This document shows positions 1 to 7,444 of a stretch of DNA of 10,316 nucleotides, in pieces. The position numbers and the translations under genes were made by a program. Origin of the DNA: Bacteroidota bacterium (GTDB taxonomy: Bacteria; Bacteroidota; Bacteroidia; B-17B0; Aurantibacillaceae). Position 1 is the first letter of the stretch; each line of letters opens with the position of its first letter. Under the pieces are notes generated by a model. It made no database searches, was not told the origin of the DNA, and was given only the letters and a program-made list of their open reading frames with translations. Location: assembly GCA_025360565.1 (NCBI GenBank), contig JANYBY010000102.1:1-10316 (forward strand), read 5' to 3'.

Positions 1-16
1 CCCGAAAGCTATCGGG
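1..16. repeat. Palindromic repeat, copy 1, downstream of mtaB
   Basis: The arms CCCGAAAG and CTATCGGG form an 8-bp inverted repeat with one mismatch and no loop. Eleven bases (AGCTATCGGGA, 7-17) are identical to 9149-9159 in the parA-parB gap, where a second copy of the palindrome lies. It begins 11 bases past the mtaB stop, so in the mtaB transcript it would form a 3' hairpin. No T-run is visible before the window ends, so an intrinsic terminator cannot be confirmed. The element may extend to the left of the window. Confidence 0.6.
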
Positions 17-27
17 AACGCTAGATC

Positions 28-1383
28 TTATATTTCGGACTTTGAAAATATTGTTTCCTCTATTATCCCCACCATATCCCCCTCTTCATCAAAATCTTTT
101 ATGGTAATGTTTACGGGGGTGTTACAAGTGGCCAAATTAAAAGGCTGTTTTACTTTTACGTAATTTTGGGTAAAGCCCTGCATTAAACCGGCTTTATTCT
201 CCTGTTCAAATATCACGCTTAACGTTTTTCCTTTTTGGGTTTCGTAAAAAGCGCGCAATTTTTTGGCCGATAAGATTCTTAACATTTTATTGCGACGCTT
301 GCGTTCTGCCATGGGCACGGCATCTGCCATGGTGATGGCTTCAGTATTATCTCTTTCGCTATAGGTAAACACATGTAAATACGAAATATTTAATTCATTC
401 AAAAAATCATACGTTTCCTTAAAGTTCTCTTCCGTCTCGCCCGGAAAACCAACGATCACATCTACGCCAATACAGCAATCGGGCATTAATTGTTTTATTT
501 TGGTGATCCTGTCTAAATACAATTCCTTTTGATAACGGCGTTTCATTTTTTTAAGTATAACATTGCTTCCGCTTTGCAAAGGAATGTGAAAATGCGGTAC
601 AAATTTTTTTGACCGGGCAACAAACTCAATGATCTCATCTTTTAATAAATTTGGTTCAATGGATGAAATACGAAAACGCTCAATTCCCTCAATGTTGTCA
701 AGCTCTTGTATCAGATCTAAAAAAGTATGCTCTCTTTTCTTTTTTTCTTCGTCAATAAATTGCCCGTAACCAAAATCACCAATATTTACACCGGTAAGCA
801 CAATTTCTTTTACGCCGCTTGCCACTATTTTTTTAGCGTTGGTAATTACATTCTCAATGGTATCGCTCCTACTCTTGCCTCTGGCTAAAGGGATGGTGCA
901 AAACGTACAGCTATAATCACATCCATCCTGCACTTTTAAAAATGAGCGGGTTCGGTCGCCAACACTATACGCATCCACAAAAAAATCAGCTTCCCCAATT
1001 TCGCAATTGTGAATTTGCGCGTGTTCATTCTTTCCGGATAAAGAAATATAATTGAGTAGTTTAAATTTTTCGGTGGCACCCAACACAACATCTACTCCTT
1101 CAATATTCGAAATTTGTTCAGGTTTTAATTGCGCATAACATCCAACTACAGCAATAAATGCGTCGGCGTTTTTTGATAAAGCGTTTTTTACAATGGTTTT
1201 ACATTCCTTATCCGCGTTTTCGGTAACCGAACAGGTATTGATCACATAAACATCCGAAGCTTCTGAAAAATCTTTTTTAATAAACCCCTTCTCATAGAAC
1301 AAACGCGCAATGGTGGATGTTTCCGAAAAATTAAGCTTACAGCCTAATGTATGAAAAGCGACAGTTTTACCGTTGAATGACAT
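28..1383 (-). CDS. mtaB: tRNA (t6A37) methylthiotransferase MtaB
   Basis: This is a radical-SAM enzyme that adds a methylthio group to C2 of N6-threonylcarbamoyladenosine at position 37 of tRNAs reading ANN codons, giving ms2t6A. Numbered from the ATG at 1383 (451 residues), the N-terminal UPF0004 domain carries the iron-sulfur cysteines C15 (TLGCKLN), C51 (NTCSVT) and C82 (VGCYAQ). The radical-SAM motif is C155-x3-C159-x2-C162. VGFPGETEENF at 311-321 and a C-terminal TRAM-like region (about 385-445) complete the family layout, and the length is typical. A longer reading frame begins with TTG at 1392, but that TTG lies inside a TATCTTTG promoter motif and adds only three residues, so the ATG is preferred. 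CKLNFSE near the start and overall similarity favour MtaB over MiaB or RimO; I distinguish these by pattern only. It lies 54 bases after the phosphatase gene. Confidence 0.93.
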   Translation of the reverse strand: MSFNGKTVAFHTLGCKLNFSETSTIARLFYEKGFIKKDFSEASDVYVINTCSVTENADKECKTIVKNALSKNADAFIAVVGCYAQLKPEQISNIEGVDVVLGATEKFKLLNYISLSGKNEHAQIHNCEIGEADFFVDAYSVGDRTRSFLKVQDGCDYSCTFCTIPLARGKSRSDTIENVITNAKKIVASGVKEIVLTGVNIGDFGYGQFIDEEKKKREHTFLDLIQELDNIEGIERFRISSIEPNLLKDEIIEFVARSKKFVPHFHIPLQSGSNVILKKMKRRYQKELYLDRITKIKQLMPDCCIGVDVIVGFPGETEENFKETYDFLNELNISYLHVFTYSERDNTEAITMADAVPMAERKRRNKMLRILSAKKLRAFYETQKGKTLSVIFEQENKAGLMQGFTQNYVKVKQPFNLATCNTPVNITIKDFDEEGDMVGIIEETIFSKSEI

Positions 1384-1389
1384 GAACCG

Positions 1390-1397
1390 CAAAGATA
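1390..1397 (-). promoter_or_regulatory. Bacteroidota -7 promoter element of mtaB
   Basis: Read on the minus strand this is TATCTTTG, a full match to the TAnnTTTG element used by the primary sigma factor of the phylum. Only six bases separate it from the mtaB ATG, so the transcript would be leaderless or nearly so. No TTG -33 element is seen at the usual spacing. It offers mtaB transcription independent of the upstream phosphatase gene. Confidence 0.5.
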
Positions 1398-1437
1398 GTG
1401 AATTTAGGTTAAGCTATTTTACGGTAACAGACCATAA

Positions 1438-2142
1438 TTAAACCTTAATACCAATTAGCAAAACATCATCAATTTGCTCTAGGTTACCCTTCCAGGTTTC
1501 AAAGCTTTTACCCAAGGCTGCTTTTTGTTCATCCATTGGTAATTTATAATTGGCTACAAGCAGTTCTTCCAATTGTTTGTATTTGTATTTTTTTCCTTTT
1601 GGCCCACCAAACTGATCGGGTAAACCGTCGGTTAAAGTGTAAACAACATCTCCTTTTTCGAGTTTCACTGTTTTTTTAGTAAAAGGTTTCATATCGCTAT
1701 GCATACCTACCGGCATTTTATCGGCCGAACACGAAATAAGTTCGCCGCCACGTACAATGTAAAAACTATTATTGGCAGCCGCGTAATCCAATGTGTTAGT
1801 TGAAAAATCAAAGGAACATAAGATACAATCCATTCCATCCTTTGATTCTTCCTCACTACCCTCAGGATTAAGTGATGAAATGATCTCTGTACGAATATGG
1901 TTTAATATTTCATTTGGTTCAGAAATATTTTTTTCGATTATGGATTCATTCAAATACGAAATATTTAACATACTCATAAAAGCGCCCGGAACCCCGTGCC
2001 CCGTGCAATCCGCGGTACACAAGTAAAATTTTTCAACTTTACTGTCGGGATGCTTGTGCGAAAGTGCAAAATAAAAATCGCCGCTTACAATATCTTTTGG
2101 TTTATAAAAGATAAAGAATTTTTTGTCTTGTTGTTTTTCCAT
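1438..2142 (-). CDS. SpoIIE/PP2C-type serine phosphatase, stand-alone catalytic domain
   Basis: This 234-residue protein is almost entirely a SpoIIE-type PP2C domain, a metal-dependent phosphatase acting on phosphoserine or phosphothreonine, commonly in partner-switching control of anti-sigma-factor antagonists. Visible motifs are KPKDIVSGDFYF at 14-25 (metal-binding D22), ADCTGHGVPGAFMSML at 44-59 (D45, G48-H-G50), DGMDCIL at 102-108, TDGLPDQ at 171-177 (D172) and a final DDVLLIGIKV (D225, D226). The metal-site acidic residues appear intact. It begins only a few residues before the conserved core and has no sensor or membrane segment of its own. The TPR protein directly upstream (10-base gap, same strand) ends exactly where the phosphatase domain would follow in fused homologues. 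I infer that the two act as one functional unit, translated by reinitiation or joined by a frameshift. The target is unknown. Confidence 0.88.
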   Translation of the reverse strand: MEKQQDKKFFIFYKPKDIVSGDFYFALSHKHPDSKVEKFYLCTADCTGHGVPGAFMSMLNISYLNESIIEKNISEPNEILNHIRTEIISSLNPEGSEEESKDGMDCILCSFDFSTNTLDYAAANNSFYIVRGGELISCSADKMPVGMHSDMKPFTKKTVKLEKGDVVYTLTDGLPDQFGGPKGKKYKYKQLEELLVANYKLPMDEQKAALGKSFETWKGNLEQIDDVLLIGIKV

Positions 2143-2152
2143 AAGGCTAAAT

Positions 2153-3715
2153 TTAAACGTTTTTTATCAATTTATCCAAATTTTTCTGCATATATTTTTC
2201 AGAGGTAATTAAGGCGGTCTGAATCCTTTTGGCATAATGAATACTGTCAAGAATTTCCTTCTGTTTTGCTTCAATTTGGTGTTTTTGGGCCATAATTTCA
2301 ATATTAGCGCTTTTCTTTTGTAAAAAACTCCTGTACGCAAAAAAAGCGAAGCCAATAACGAGAGCTAATACGCCACATACACTGAATAAAATAATATTTT
2401 GTTTCTCCTTTTCCTGCTTTGCTACTGCATCCTTTTTTTCTTGAAACAACCTTACTTCTGTTTCTTTTTTATCGTATTCGTAATTCATCTGGCTTTGAAT
2501 TGACTTTCTTGTATTCGATTCATTAAAAATACTGTCCCGTATATTAATGTACTTTTTATAATAAACCATTGCAGGTTCCCATTTTAATTGTCTTTGAAAA
2601 AGGTCGCTCAAATTTTGATAACTATTCTCCATACCGCCAAGATCTCCTATATCCTCAGCAATTTTTTTAGCCTTTGTGTGGTATTCTTCAGCTTTTTCAT
2701 ATTTTTTTTGCATTGCATAAAATGTGCCGATATTTACCAGGGTATTCACTTGATCGCCCAGTGCGCCCATTTCTTCCTGCAATTTTAAACCTTTAAAATA
2801 ATAATCAATGGCTTTATCAAATTCGCCCATCTCATCATATGTTACGGCTAAATTGCAAACATTTATGGCGATCCCATTTTTATTCTCTAATTCTTCCATT
2901 ATTTTTAATGCCTGAGAAAAAAACTGCAATGCTTTCGGAAAATTTTTCTGACGGAAATAAACACTACCTATATTGCTAAACTTTGCAGCCATTCCCGATC
3001 TGTCATCTGCCTCCTTATCCATTTTTAGTGATCTGAAATAATATTCAAGAGATTTATCAAACTCCTCACGATCCGAATACACAATACCAATGCTGCCAAG
3101 GGCTCCCGAAATGCCGGATGTATTTTTAATGGATTCGTTTATTGTTAGTGCTTTAAAAAAACAATCGAGCGCTTTAGGGTAATTACTTTGGCCAAGGTAA
3201 GAGTTGCCCATGTACATATAGCATTGCGCTTTTCCATTTTCGTTCTTCAATTCATTGAACAACCCCATTGATCGCGAACTGTATTCAATCGACATTGTAT
3301 AATTTCCTTTTTTATCATTTATCATTGCCAGGTTCGAAAGCGATTTTGCAATACTTAACTTACATCTTAAACCTAATTCCGAATTTGCATTACCGATAGA
3401 AAGGTTTTCCCCAAAGCGAATGGTTTCTTTAGCCGTTGAATCGGCGAGTTCATATTCCCCTACATTAATATAAGCCCTGCAAAGTTGTCCGTAGAGCTTA
3501 AGTTTACCGGTATCTTTTGCCGTTTTAATTTCGGATAAGAGAGCGATAATTTTTTTTGGTTGACCATAAAATTGCATTGTAATTACAATGCTTAGTGAAA
3601 CTAACACATACCTAATGGCAAAGCAACTAAACAGTTTATTTTTTTTAGCACCTTGTGTAATCATAGCCTTTATGTTGCAAACCTTCATCACGTACATCCA
3701 ATTAATAGACACCAT
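2153..3715 (-). CDS. TPR-repeat membrane protein with C-terminal coiled coil (sensor half of a split TPR-phosphatase)
   Basis: The protein (520 residues from this start) has a signal or anchor segment at about 28-50, then tetratricopeptide repeats. Seven run in exact 40-residue register from 121 to 400 with a shared pattern (Ala/Gly-rich helix, Y/F, then EFDKALDYYFKAL-like helix). A transmembrane helix (about 441-461) and a charged coiled coil follow, ending in KEILDSIHYAKRIQTALITSEKY. That last motif in this phylum normally leads straight into a SpoIIE phosphatase domain. Likely topology: TPRs in the periplasm, coiled coil in the cytoplasm. The stop is 10 bases before the phosphatase gene and one base out of frame with it. 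The start is uncertain: ATG 3715 is the longest, but a possible -7 motif ends two bases before it, so ATG at 3697, 3688 or 3664 may be used; 3664 gives a more standard signal peptide. The ligand is unknown. Confidence 0.82.
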   Translation of the reverse strand: MVSINWMYVMKVCNIKAMITQGAKKNKLFSCFAIRYVLVSLSIVITMQFYGQPKKIIALLSEIKTAKDTGKLKLYGQLCRAYINVGEYELADSTAKETIRFGENLSIGNANSELGLRCKLSIAKSLSNLAMINDKKGNYTMSIEYSSRSMGLFNELKNENGKAQCYMYMGNSYLGQSNYPKALDCFFKALTINESIKNTSGISGALGSIGIVYSDREEFDKSLEYYFRSLKMDKEADDRSGMAAKFSNIGSVYFRQKNFPKALQFFSQALKIMEELENKNGIAINVCNLAVTYDEMGEFDKAIDYYFKGLKLQEEMGALGDQVNTLVNIGTFYAMQKKYEKAEEYHTKAKKIAEDIGDLGGMENSYQNLSDLFQRQLKWEPAMVYYKKYINIRDSIFNESNTRKSIQSQMNYEYDKKETEVRLFQEKKDAVAKQEKEKQNIILFSVCGVLALVIGFAFFAYRSFLQKKSANIEIMAQKHQIEAKQKEILDSIHYAKRIQTALITSEKYMQKNLDKLIKNV

Positions 3716-3717
3716 TC

Positions 3718-3725
3718 CAAAAATA
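3718..3725 (-). promoter_or_regulatory. Possible -7 element upstream of the TPR gene
   Basis: Minus-strand TATTTTTG matches TAnnTTTG, in the 72-base gap shared with divergent purB. It sits two bases before ATG 3715. If it is real, transcription would begin at or past that ATG and one of the downstream ATGs would be the true start. The surrounding T-rich DNA makes a chance match plausible, and no -33 element is seen. Confidence 0.3.
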
Positions 3726-3763
3726 AAAATAACAATGTATAAAAAAAACTCATCTTTTTATAG

Positions 3764-3771
3764 TAAATTTG
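3764..3771 (+). promoter_or_regulatory. -7 promoter element of purB
   Basis: TAAATTTG is a full match to TAnnTTTG, 16 bases before the purB ATG at 3788. No clear TTG -33 box is seen about 20 bases upstream. The motif supports the ATG at 3788 over the TTG at 3776, which would lie only four bases downstream of the element. Confidence 0.5.
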
Positions 3772-3787
3772 CTCTTTGTTAATTAAC

Positions 3788-5143
3788 ATGGAAGTAAACA
3801 CCTTAACAGCTATTTCTCCAATAGACGGACGCTACAGGAAAGTAACCGAGCCGCTGGATATTTATTTTTCGGAATTTGGCTTAATTAAATACCGTGTTTT
3901 GGTTGAAATTGAATATTTTATTGCGCTTACCGAAGCCGGCTTACCGCAACTTCCAAAATTGGATACCGCCGTAAAAACACAATTAAAAAATATTTATGTA
4001 AATTTTTCGGTTAACGACGCGCTTAAAATTAAAGAGACCGAAAAAACAACCAACCACGATGTAAAAGCAGTTGAGTATTTTATAAAAGAAAAATTAAACA
4101 CGCTGGGTTTATCAAAATACGAAGAGTTTGTTCATTTCGGTTTAACTTCTCAGGATATCAATAACACGTCTATTCCACTTTCGTTAAAAGAAGCTTCTAC
4201 TCACGTACTTTTTCCGGGCATTAGTGGAGTGATTGAAAAACTTACCGGACTTAGTAAAGAGTGGAAAAATATTTCGATGCTTGCCAGAACACACGGCCAG
4301 CCTGCCTCGCCAACAAAACTCGGAAAAGAAATTTATGTTTTTGTTGAGCGTTTAAACGCACAGCTTACTCAATTAAAAGCCGTTCCCTTCTCTGCAAAAT
4401 TTGGCGGTGCAACCGGTAATTTTAACGCGCACCAAATTGCTTACCCAAAATTAAATTGGTTAGAATTTGGAAATAATTTTGTGAATACATCCTTAAAATT
4501 AAACCGATCGCAATTCACTACGCAAATTGAACATTACGATAATTTAGCCGCTTATTGCGATGCACTTAAACGGATAAACACTATTTTATTGGATCTTTGC
4601 CGCGATGTTTGGGCTTATGTAAGCATTGAGTATTTTAAACAAAAATTAAAAGAAGGCGAAATTGGCTCATCGGCCATGCCGCATAAAGTTAATCCTATTG
4701 ATTTTGAAAACGCCGAAGGAAATTTAGGATTGGCAAACGCCCTGCTCGAACATTTATCCGCTAAACTTCCCGTATCGCGCTTGCAGCGGGATTTGACAGA
4801 CAGCACCGTTTTAAGAAATATTGGCGTTCCCCTGGCTCACTCGCTTATTTCTTATACAAGTATTTTAAAAGGATTAAATAAACTCATTTTGAACGAAGAG
4901 GCTTTTAAAAAAGATCTGGATAATAACTGGGCCGTAGTTGCCGAAGCTATTCAAACTATTTTGCGCCGAGAAGGATATCCAAAACCTTACGAAGCTTTAA
5001 AAGATCTTACCCGCACTAATACACATATTACTCAAGATTCATTGATACAATTTATAAACGGTTTATCGGTTTCTGATGAAATAAAAAAAGAACTGAAACA
5101 AATAACACCGCATAATTACACAGGCATTAATCCCCCATTTTAA
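3788..5143 (+). CDS. purB: Adenylosuccinate lyase
   Basis: PurB cleaves fumarate from SAICAR (giving AICAR) and from adenylosuccinate (giving AMP), two steps of purine synthesis. It is a cytoplasmic homotetramer of the fumarase/aspartase superfamily. Of 451 residues, the conserved stretches are SPIDGRY at 10-16, TNHDVKAVEYF at 88-98, TSQD at 120-123, ARTHGQPA at 166-173 with the general-acid His169, and the superfamily signature GSSAMPHKVNPIDFENAEGN at 293-312 with the catalytic serine at 294 or 295. The length and the N-terminal sequence match the E. coli-type PurB subgroup rather than the shorter Bacillus type. The ATG at 3788 was chosen over an in-frame TTG at 3776, which adds only four residues. 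The stop codon touches the ATG of the next gene, so the two are almost certainly co-transcribed and translationally coupled. Confidence 0.97.
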   Translation: MEVNTLTAISPIDGRYRKVTEPLDIYFSEFGLIKYRVLVEIEYFIALTEAGLPQLPKLDTAVKTQLKNIYVNFSVNDALKIKETEKTTNHDVKAVEYFIKEKLNTLGLSKYEEFVHFGLTSQDINNTSIPLSLKEASTHVLFPGISGVIEKLTGLSKEWKNISMLARTHGQPASPTKLGKEIYVFVERLNAQLTQLKAVPFSAKFGGATGNFNAHQIAYPKLNWLEFGNNFVNTSLKLNRSQFTTQIEHYDNLAAYCDALKRINTILLDLCRDVWAYVSIEYFKQKLKEGEIGSSAMPHKVNPIDFENAEGNLGLANALLEHLSAKLPVSRLQRDLTDSTVLRNIGVPLAHSLISYTSILKGLNKLILNEEAFKKDLDNNWAVVAEAIQTILRREGYPKPYEALKDLTRTNTHITQDSLIQFINGLSVSDEIKKELKQITPHNYTGINPPF

Positions 5144-5593
5144 ATGAACCGGGTTTGGACATATATTATCAGCAAAAATTTAACCACGCAAGAAGTTGCC
5201 GCGCTAAAAATAGAGTGCCATAACTTTATAAGTGGCTGGACCGCCCATGAACAAAAGCTTACAGCCGAGTTCGAAATTTATAAAAATAAGATCATTGTTG
5301 TTAAAGCGCATGAAGATGTGCATGAAGCAAGCGGATGTAGCATTGATAAATTAACCCGTTTTATTAAAGATCTTGAAAAAAAATTCTCCATAGAATTAAT
5401 GAACCGGCTTTTGGTAGCTTACAAAAAAAACGACGAAGTAGAAATTACACACGTCTCAAACATAAAAGAGCTTTTAACACAACATCAACTTACCGAAAAT
5501 ACAATTGTGTATAACACTTCGCTTGCTAATAGTTCTGATCTGGTTAAATGGGAACAGCCTTTAAAAAATACCTGGCTTAATAAATACTTATAA
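5144..5593 (+). CDS. Small conserved Bacteroidota protein (often mislabelled 'ABC transporter ATPase')
   Basis: This 149-residue cytoplasmic protein has no signal peptide or membrane helix. Its pattern (VWTYIISKNLTTQE near the start, GWTAHEQKLTAEFEI at 31-45, GCSIDKLTRFIKDLEKKF at 64-81, RLLVAYKK at 88-95) resembles a family widespread in this phylum that databases tend to call ABC transporter ATPase. No Walker A, Walker B or ABC signature is present, so that name is not supported. The function is unknown. C64 within the GCSID motif is the most noticeable candidate functional residue. The ATG follows the purB stop immediately (TAAATG), which suggests coupled expression. Its stop TAA is directly followed by the stop codon of the convergent T9SS gene. 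Confidence 0.85.
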   Translation: MNRVWTYIISKNLTTQEVAALKIECHNFISGWTAHEQKLTAEFEIYKNKIIVVKAHEDVHEASGCSIDKLTRFIKDLEKKFSIELMNRLLVAYKKNDEVEITHVSNIKELLTQHQLTENTIVYNTSLANSSDLVKWEQPLKNTWLNKYL

Positions 5594-6814
5594 TCACCAA
5601 ACGCTTACTTTTACAGTTCGGCTCTCGGATAAATTTCCAACCCTCAAAAAATAAATTCCTTTATTTAAAGCTTCTGCGTTAAACTCGTTGGCGGCCTTAT
5701 CCTTGCTAATCTCACCCGAAAGAATGACCTTCCCTGTCAGATCTAATAATTCCATTTTAGTAAAGTCGCTTACCCCCTCGGTATTTACCAAAGTAATTTT
5801 TGCGCCGTCATAATACGAAACAATATCCCTTTTGTAAGTCCAGATCTTAGCCGTTTTTATCTCCGAATAATTGTACGACCTGTCCTTATCCACACTTTTT
5901 AACCGGTAATAGTAAAGTTTATTTCCTTCCGCCTCTTTATCCTCAAAGGAATAATTAAATTTTTCATGCCTGTTGCTTTCGCCTTTAATAAAACTGATCT
6001 CGGTAAAATTCGCTCCGTCCAAAGATCTTTCAACAAAAAAACCATCAAAATTTTTCTGATCAAAAGAAGCCCAGTCAATATCAATATCTCTATCGTCCGC
6101 TTTTGCATTAAACGAAACCAAAGTAACCGGAAGCGTTGGTGCAGATAAAGTAACATCATCCACCGCAAAAGAAGGGTCCGTTCCAACTCCATCATCATTA
6201 TTTACCCACCTGAAACCGATCTTTACCGCTGCATTATTATTTGCCGATGCCGGCATTGCCACCGTTCGAGCAGCCCAAATACCTTGGCCACCGCAGCCGG
6301 TTAATGTTTTCGGCGGGTCATCTATCTGCGCCCAAACTAAGCCATTGAAATACCAAACTGTTGCATTGTCGGTAAGACCTTGTCCATTCTCAATATAATT
6401 AAAATTTAAGCTAATGCCCACTTGCCCCGTGCAATTAATTACCGGCGACTCAATTCTCCTATTTGTTTGGGGACAATAAAAAATACCGCATAATCCTCCG
6501 GCATCGTAGGCTGCCCCGCAATCATTCGGACAAAAAAGATTTCCGATAGCGGCACTCAAATGCATGGTAGCGTTTGCCCCACAAGGCGAACCGCATGCAC
6601 CCACCGCATTGCCATTTTCTGCGCAACTTACAAACCATGTATTTGGATCTGCGCCCTGAGCCCCTGTAATTGTTTCTCCCCAAGGTCCGTTAATGCCCGT
6701 GTAACCAAGCCCCGCACAAGCTGCAACGCAACCATTATTAAAATTTTCGGTCCAAAATACCTGCGCATTTGCAACGTTTAAAAATAAACTGAATATGATG
6801 AACAAATATTTCAT
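5594..6814 (-). CDS. Secreted cysteine-rich protein with T9SS C-terminal sorting domain
   Basis: The protein has 406 residues. A signal peptide (1-17, cut likely after VANA) is followed by a mature N-terminal domain (about 18-225) with 11 cysteines, at 29, 33, 64, 74, 78, 95, 99, 109, 114, 128 and 174. This domain ends in a beta-rich stretch (SPSFAVDDVTLS-like) reminiscent of MAM or jelly-roll domains. Residues about 228-325 look like a fibronectin-III-like module (LPVTLVSFNAK through YYYRLKSVDKD). The last 80 residues form a type A T9SS sorting domain (MELLDLTGKVILSG, then NKGIYFLRV at 385-392). The protein should be exported by Sec, pass the outer membrane by T9SS and be anchored or released, with the C-terminal domain removed. 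No catalytic motif is recognised; adhesion or ligand binding is a guess. It is 66 bases downstream of the FMN reductase gene but has its own promoter. Confidence 0.87.
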   Translation of the reverse strand: MKYLFIIFSLFLNVANAQVFWTENFNNGCVAACAGLGYTGINGPWGETITGAQGADPNTWFVSCAENGNAVGACGSPCGANATMHLSAAIGNLFCPNDCGAAYDAGGLCGIFYCPQTNRRIESPVINCTGQVGISLNFNYIENGQGLTDNATVWYFNGLVWAQIDDPPKTLTGCGGQGIWAARTVAMPASANNNAAVKIGFRWVNNDDGVGTDPSFAVDDVTLSAPTLPVTLVSFNAKADDRDIDIDWASFDQKNFDGFFVERSLDGANFTEISFIKGESNRHEKFNYSFEDKEAEGNKLYYYRLKSVDKDRSYNYSEIKTAKIWTYKRDIVSYYDGAKITLVNTEGVSDFTKMELLDLTGKVILSGEISKDKAANEFNAEALNKGIYFLRVGNLSESRTVKVSVW

Positions 6815-6827
6815 TTATTACCCTTAT

Positions 6828-6858
6828 CAAATTTAATAAAATAAGACCGAGATAACAA
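6828..6858 (-). promoter_or_regulatory. Complete Bacteroidota-type promoter for the T9SS cargo gene
   Basis: On the minus strand a TTG (6858-6856) is followed after 20 bases by TAAATTTG (6835-6828), matching the -33/-7 architecture of the phylum's primary sigma factor. The -7 box is 13 bases before the ATG at 6814. It is the most complete promoter in the window and makes the cargo gene independent of the FMN reductase gene. Confidence 0.6.
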
Positions 6859-6880
6859 GCGTTTTAACATTCTTGGCTAC

Positions 6881-7414
6881 TTATTCAGCCCAACTTAAAA
6901 AACCTTCCACCTGGCTTGTGCAAACGTTTAATTGCTCCGCGGTTTTAAATTTTTCATTTTCATCTAATAATTTATCCACCACCGAAATAGGAAGTTTATT
7001 ATAGAACACATGCATTTTTAAATAACCTAATATGCCCGTTAAATGATCTAGTCCGCGTAAATTTCCGGCTCTTCCTACCGATACACCAACCAAACAAACG
7101 TATTTATTAGCCCAGTCTTTAGGCTGAACACTATCAATGAACGATTTTAAAATTCCCGGAAAACTTCCGTTGTATTCGGGTACCACCAAAATAAATTTAG
7201 TGGCTGTTAAAACGTAATCATTAACTATCTTTTCAAACGCTTCAGTTCTTTTTCCATGCGATTCGGTAAAAACAAAATTTTCGGGAAGTAGGCCTAGGTC
7301 CAAAATTTTACACTCCTCATTCTTAGCTCCTAAAATATCAGCATATATCCTGCTTACCTTCATGGTATTGCTGTTCGGGCGATTGGTGGCACTTATTATG
7401 ATCGTTGGTCCCAT
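6881..7414 (-). CDS. NADPH-dependent FMN reductase family protein (flavodoxin fold)
   Basis: This 177-residue flavodoxin-like protein belongs to the NADPH-dependent FMN reductase / quinone reductase family (Pfam FMN_red type), which uses NAD(P)H to reduce FMN, quinones, azo compounds or metal oxyanions. The FMN phosphate loop is SATNRPNSNT at 8-17. The isoalloxazine-contacting motif is PEYNGSFPGILKSFIDS at 79-95, and GVSVGRAGNLRGLDHL at 110-125 is the third conserved stretch. ATG 7414 was chosen: the longer frame from a GTG at 7429 adds only five residues before a beta-strand that normally starts the fold. The substrate cannot be read from sequence. It is divergent from the metallo-hydrolase gene across a 117-base gap that holds an imperfect palindrome. 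Confidence 0.88.
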   Translation of the reverse strand: MGPTIIISATNRPNSNTMKVSRIYADILGAKNEECKILDLGLLPENFVFTESHGKRTEAFEKIVNDYVLTATKFILVVPEYNGSFPGILKSFIDSVQPKDWANKYVCLVGVSVGRAGNLRGLDHLTGILGYLKMHVFYNKLPISVVDKLLDENEKFKTAEQLNVCTSQVEGFLSWAE

Positions 7415-7444
7415 AAATTTTATTAACACATTGTTGCTTTATTG

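Noticed and set aside
1793..2208. Two plus-strand open frames (1793-2026 and 1996-2208) opposite the phosphatase gene
   Set aside because: Both are shadows of the clearly coding minus strand and show no recognisable protein pattern.
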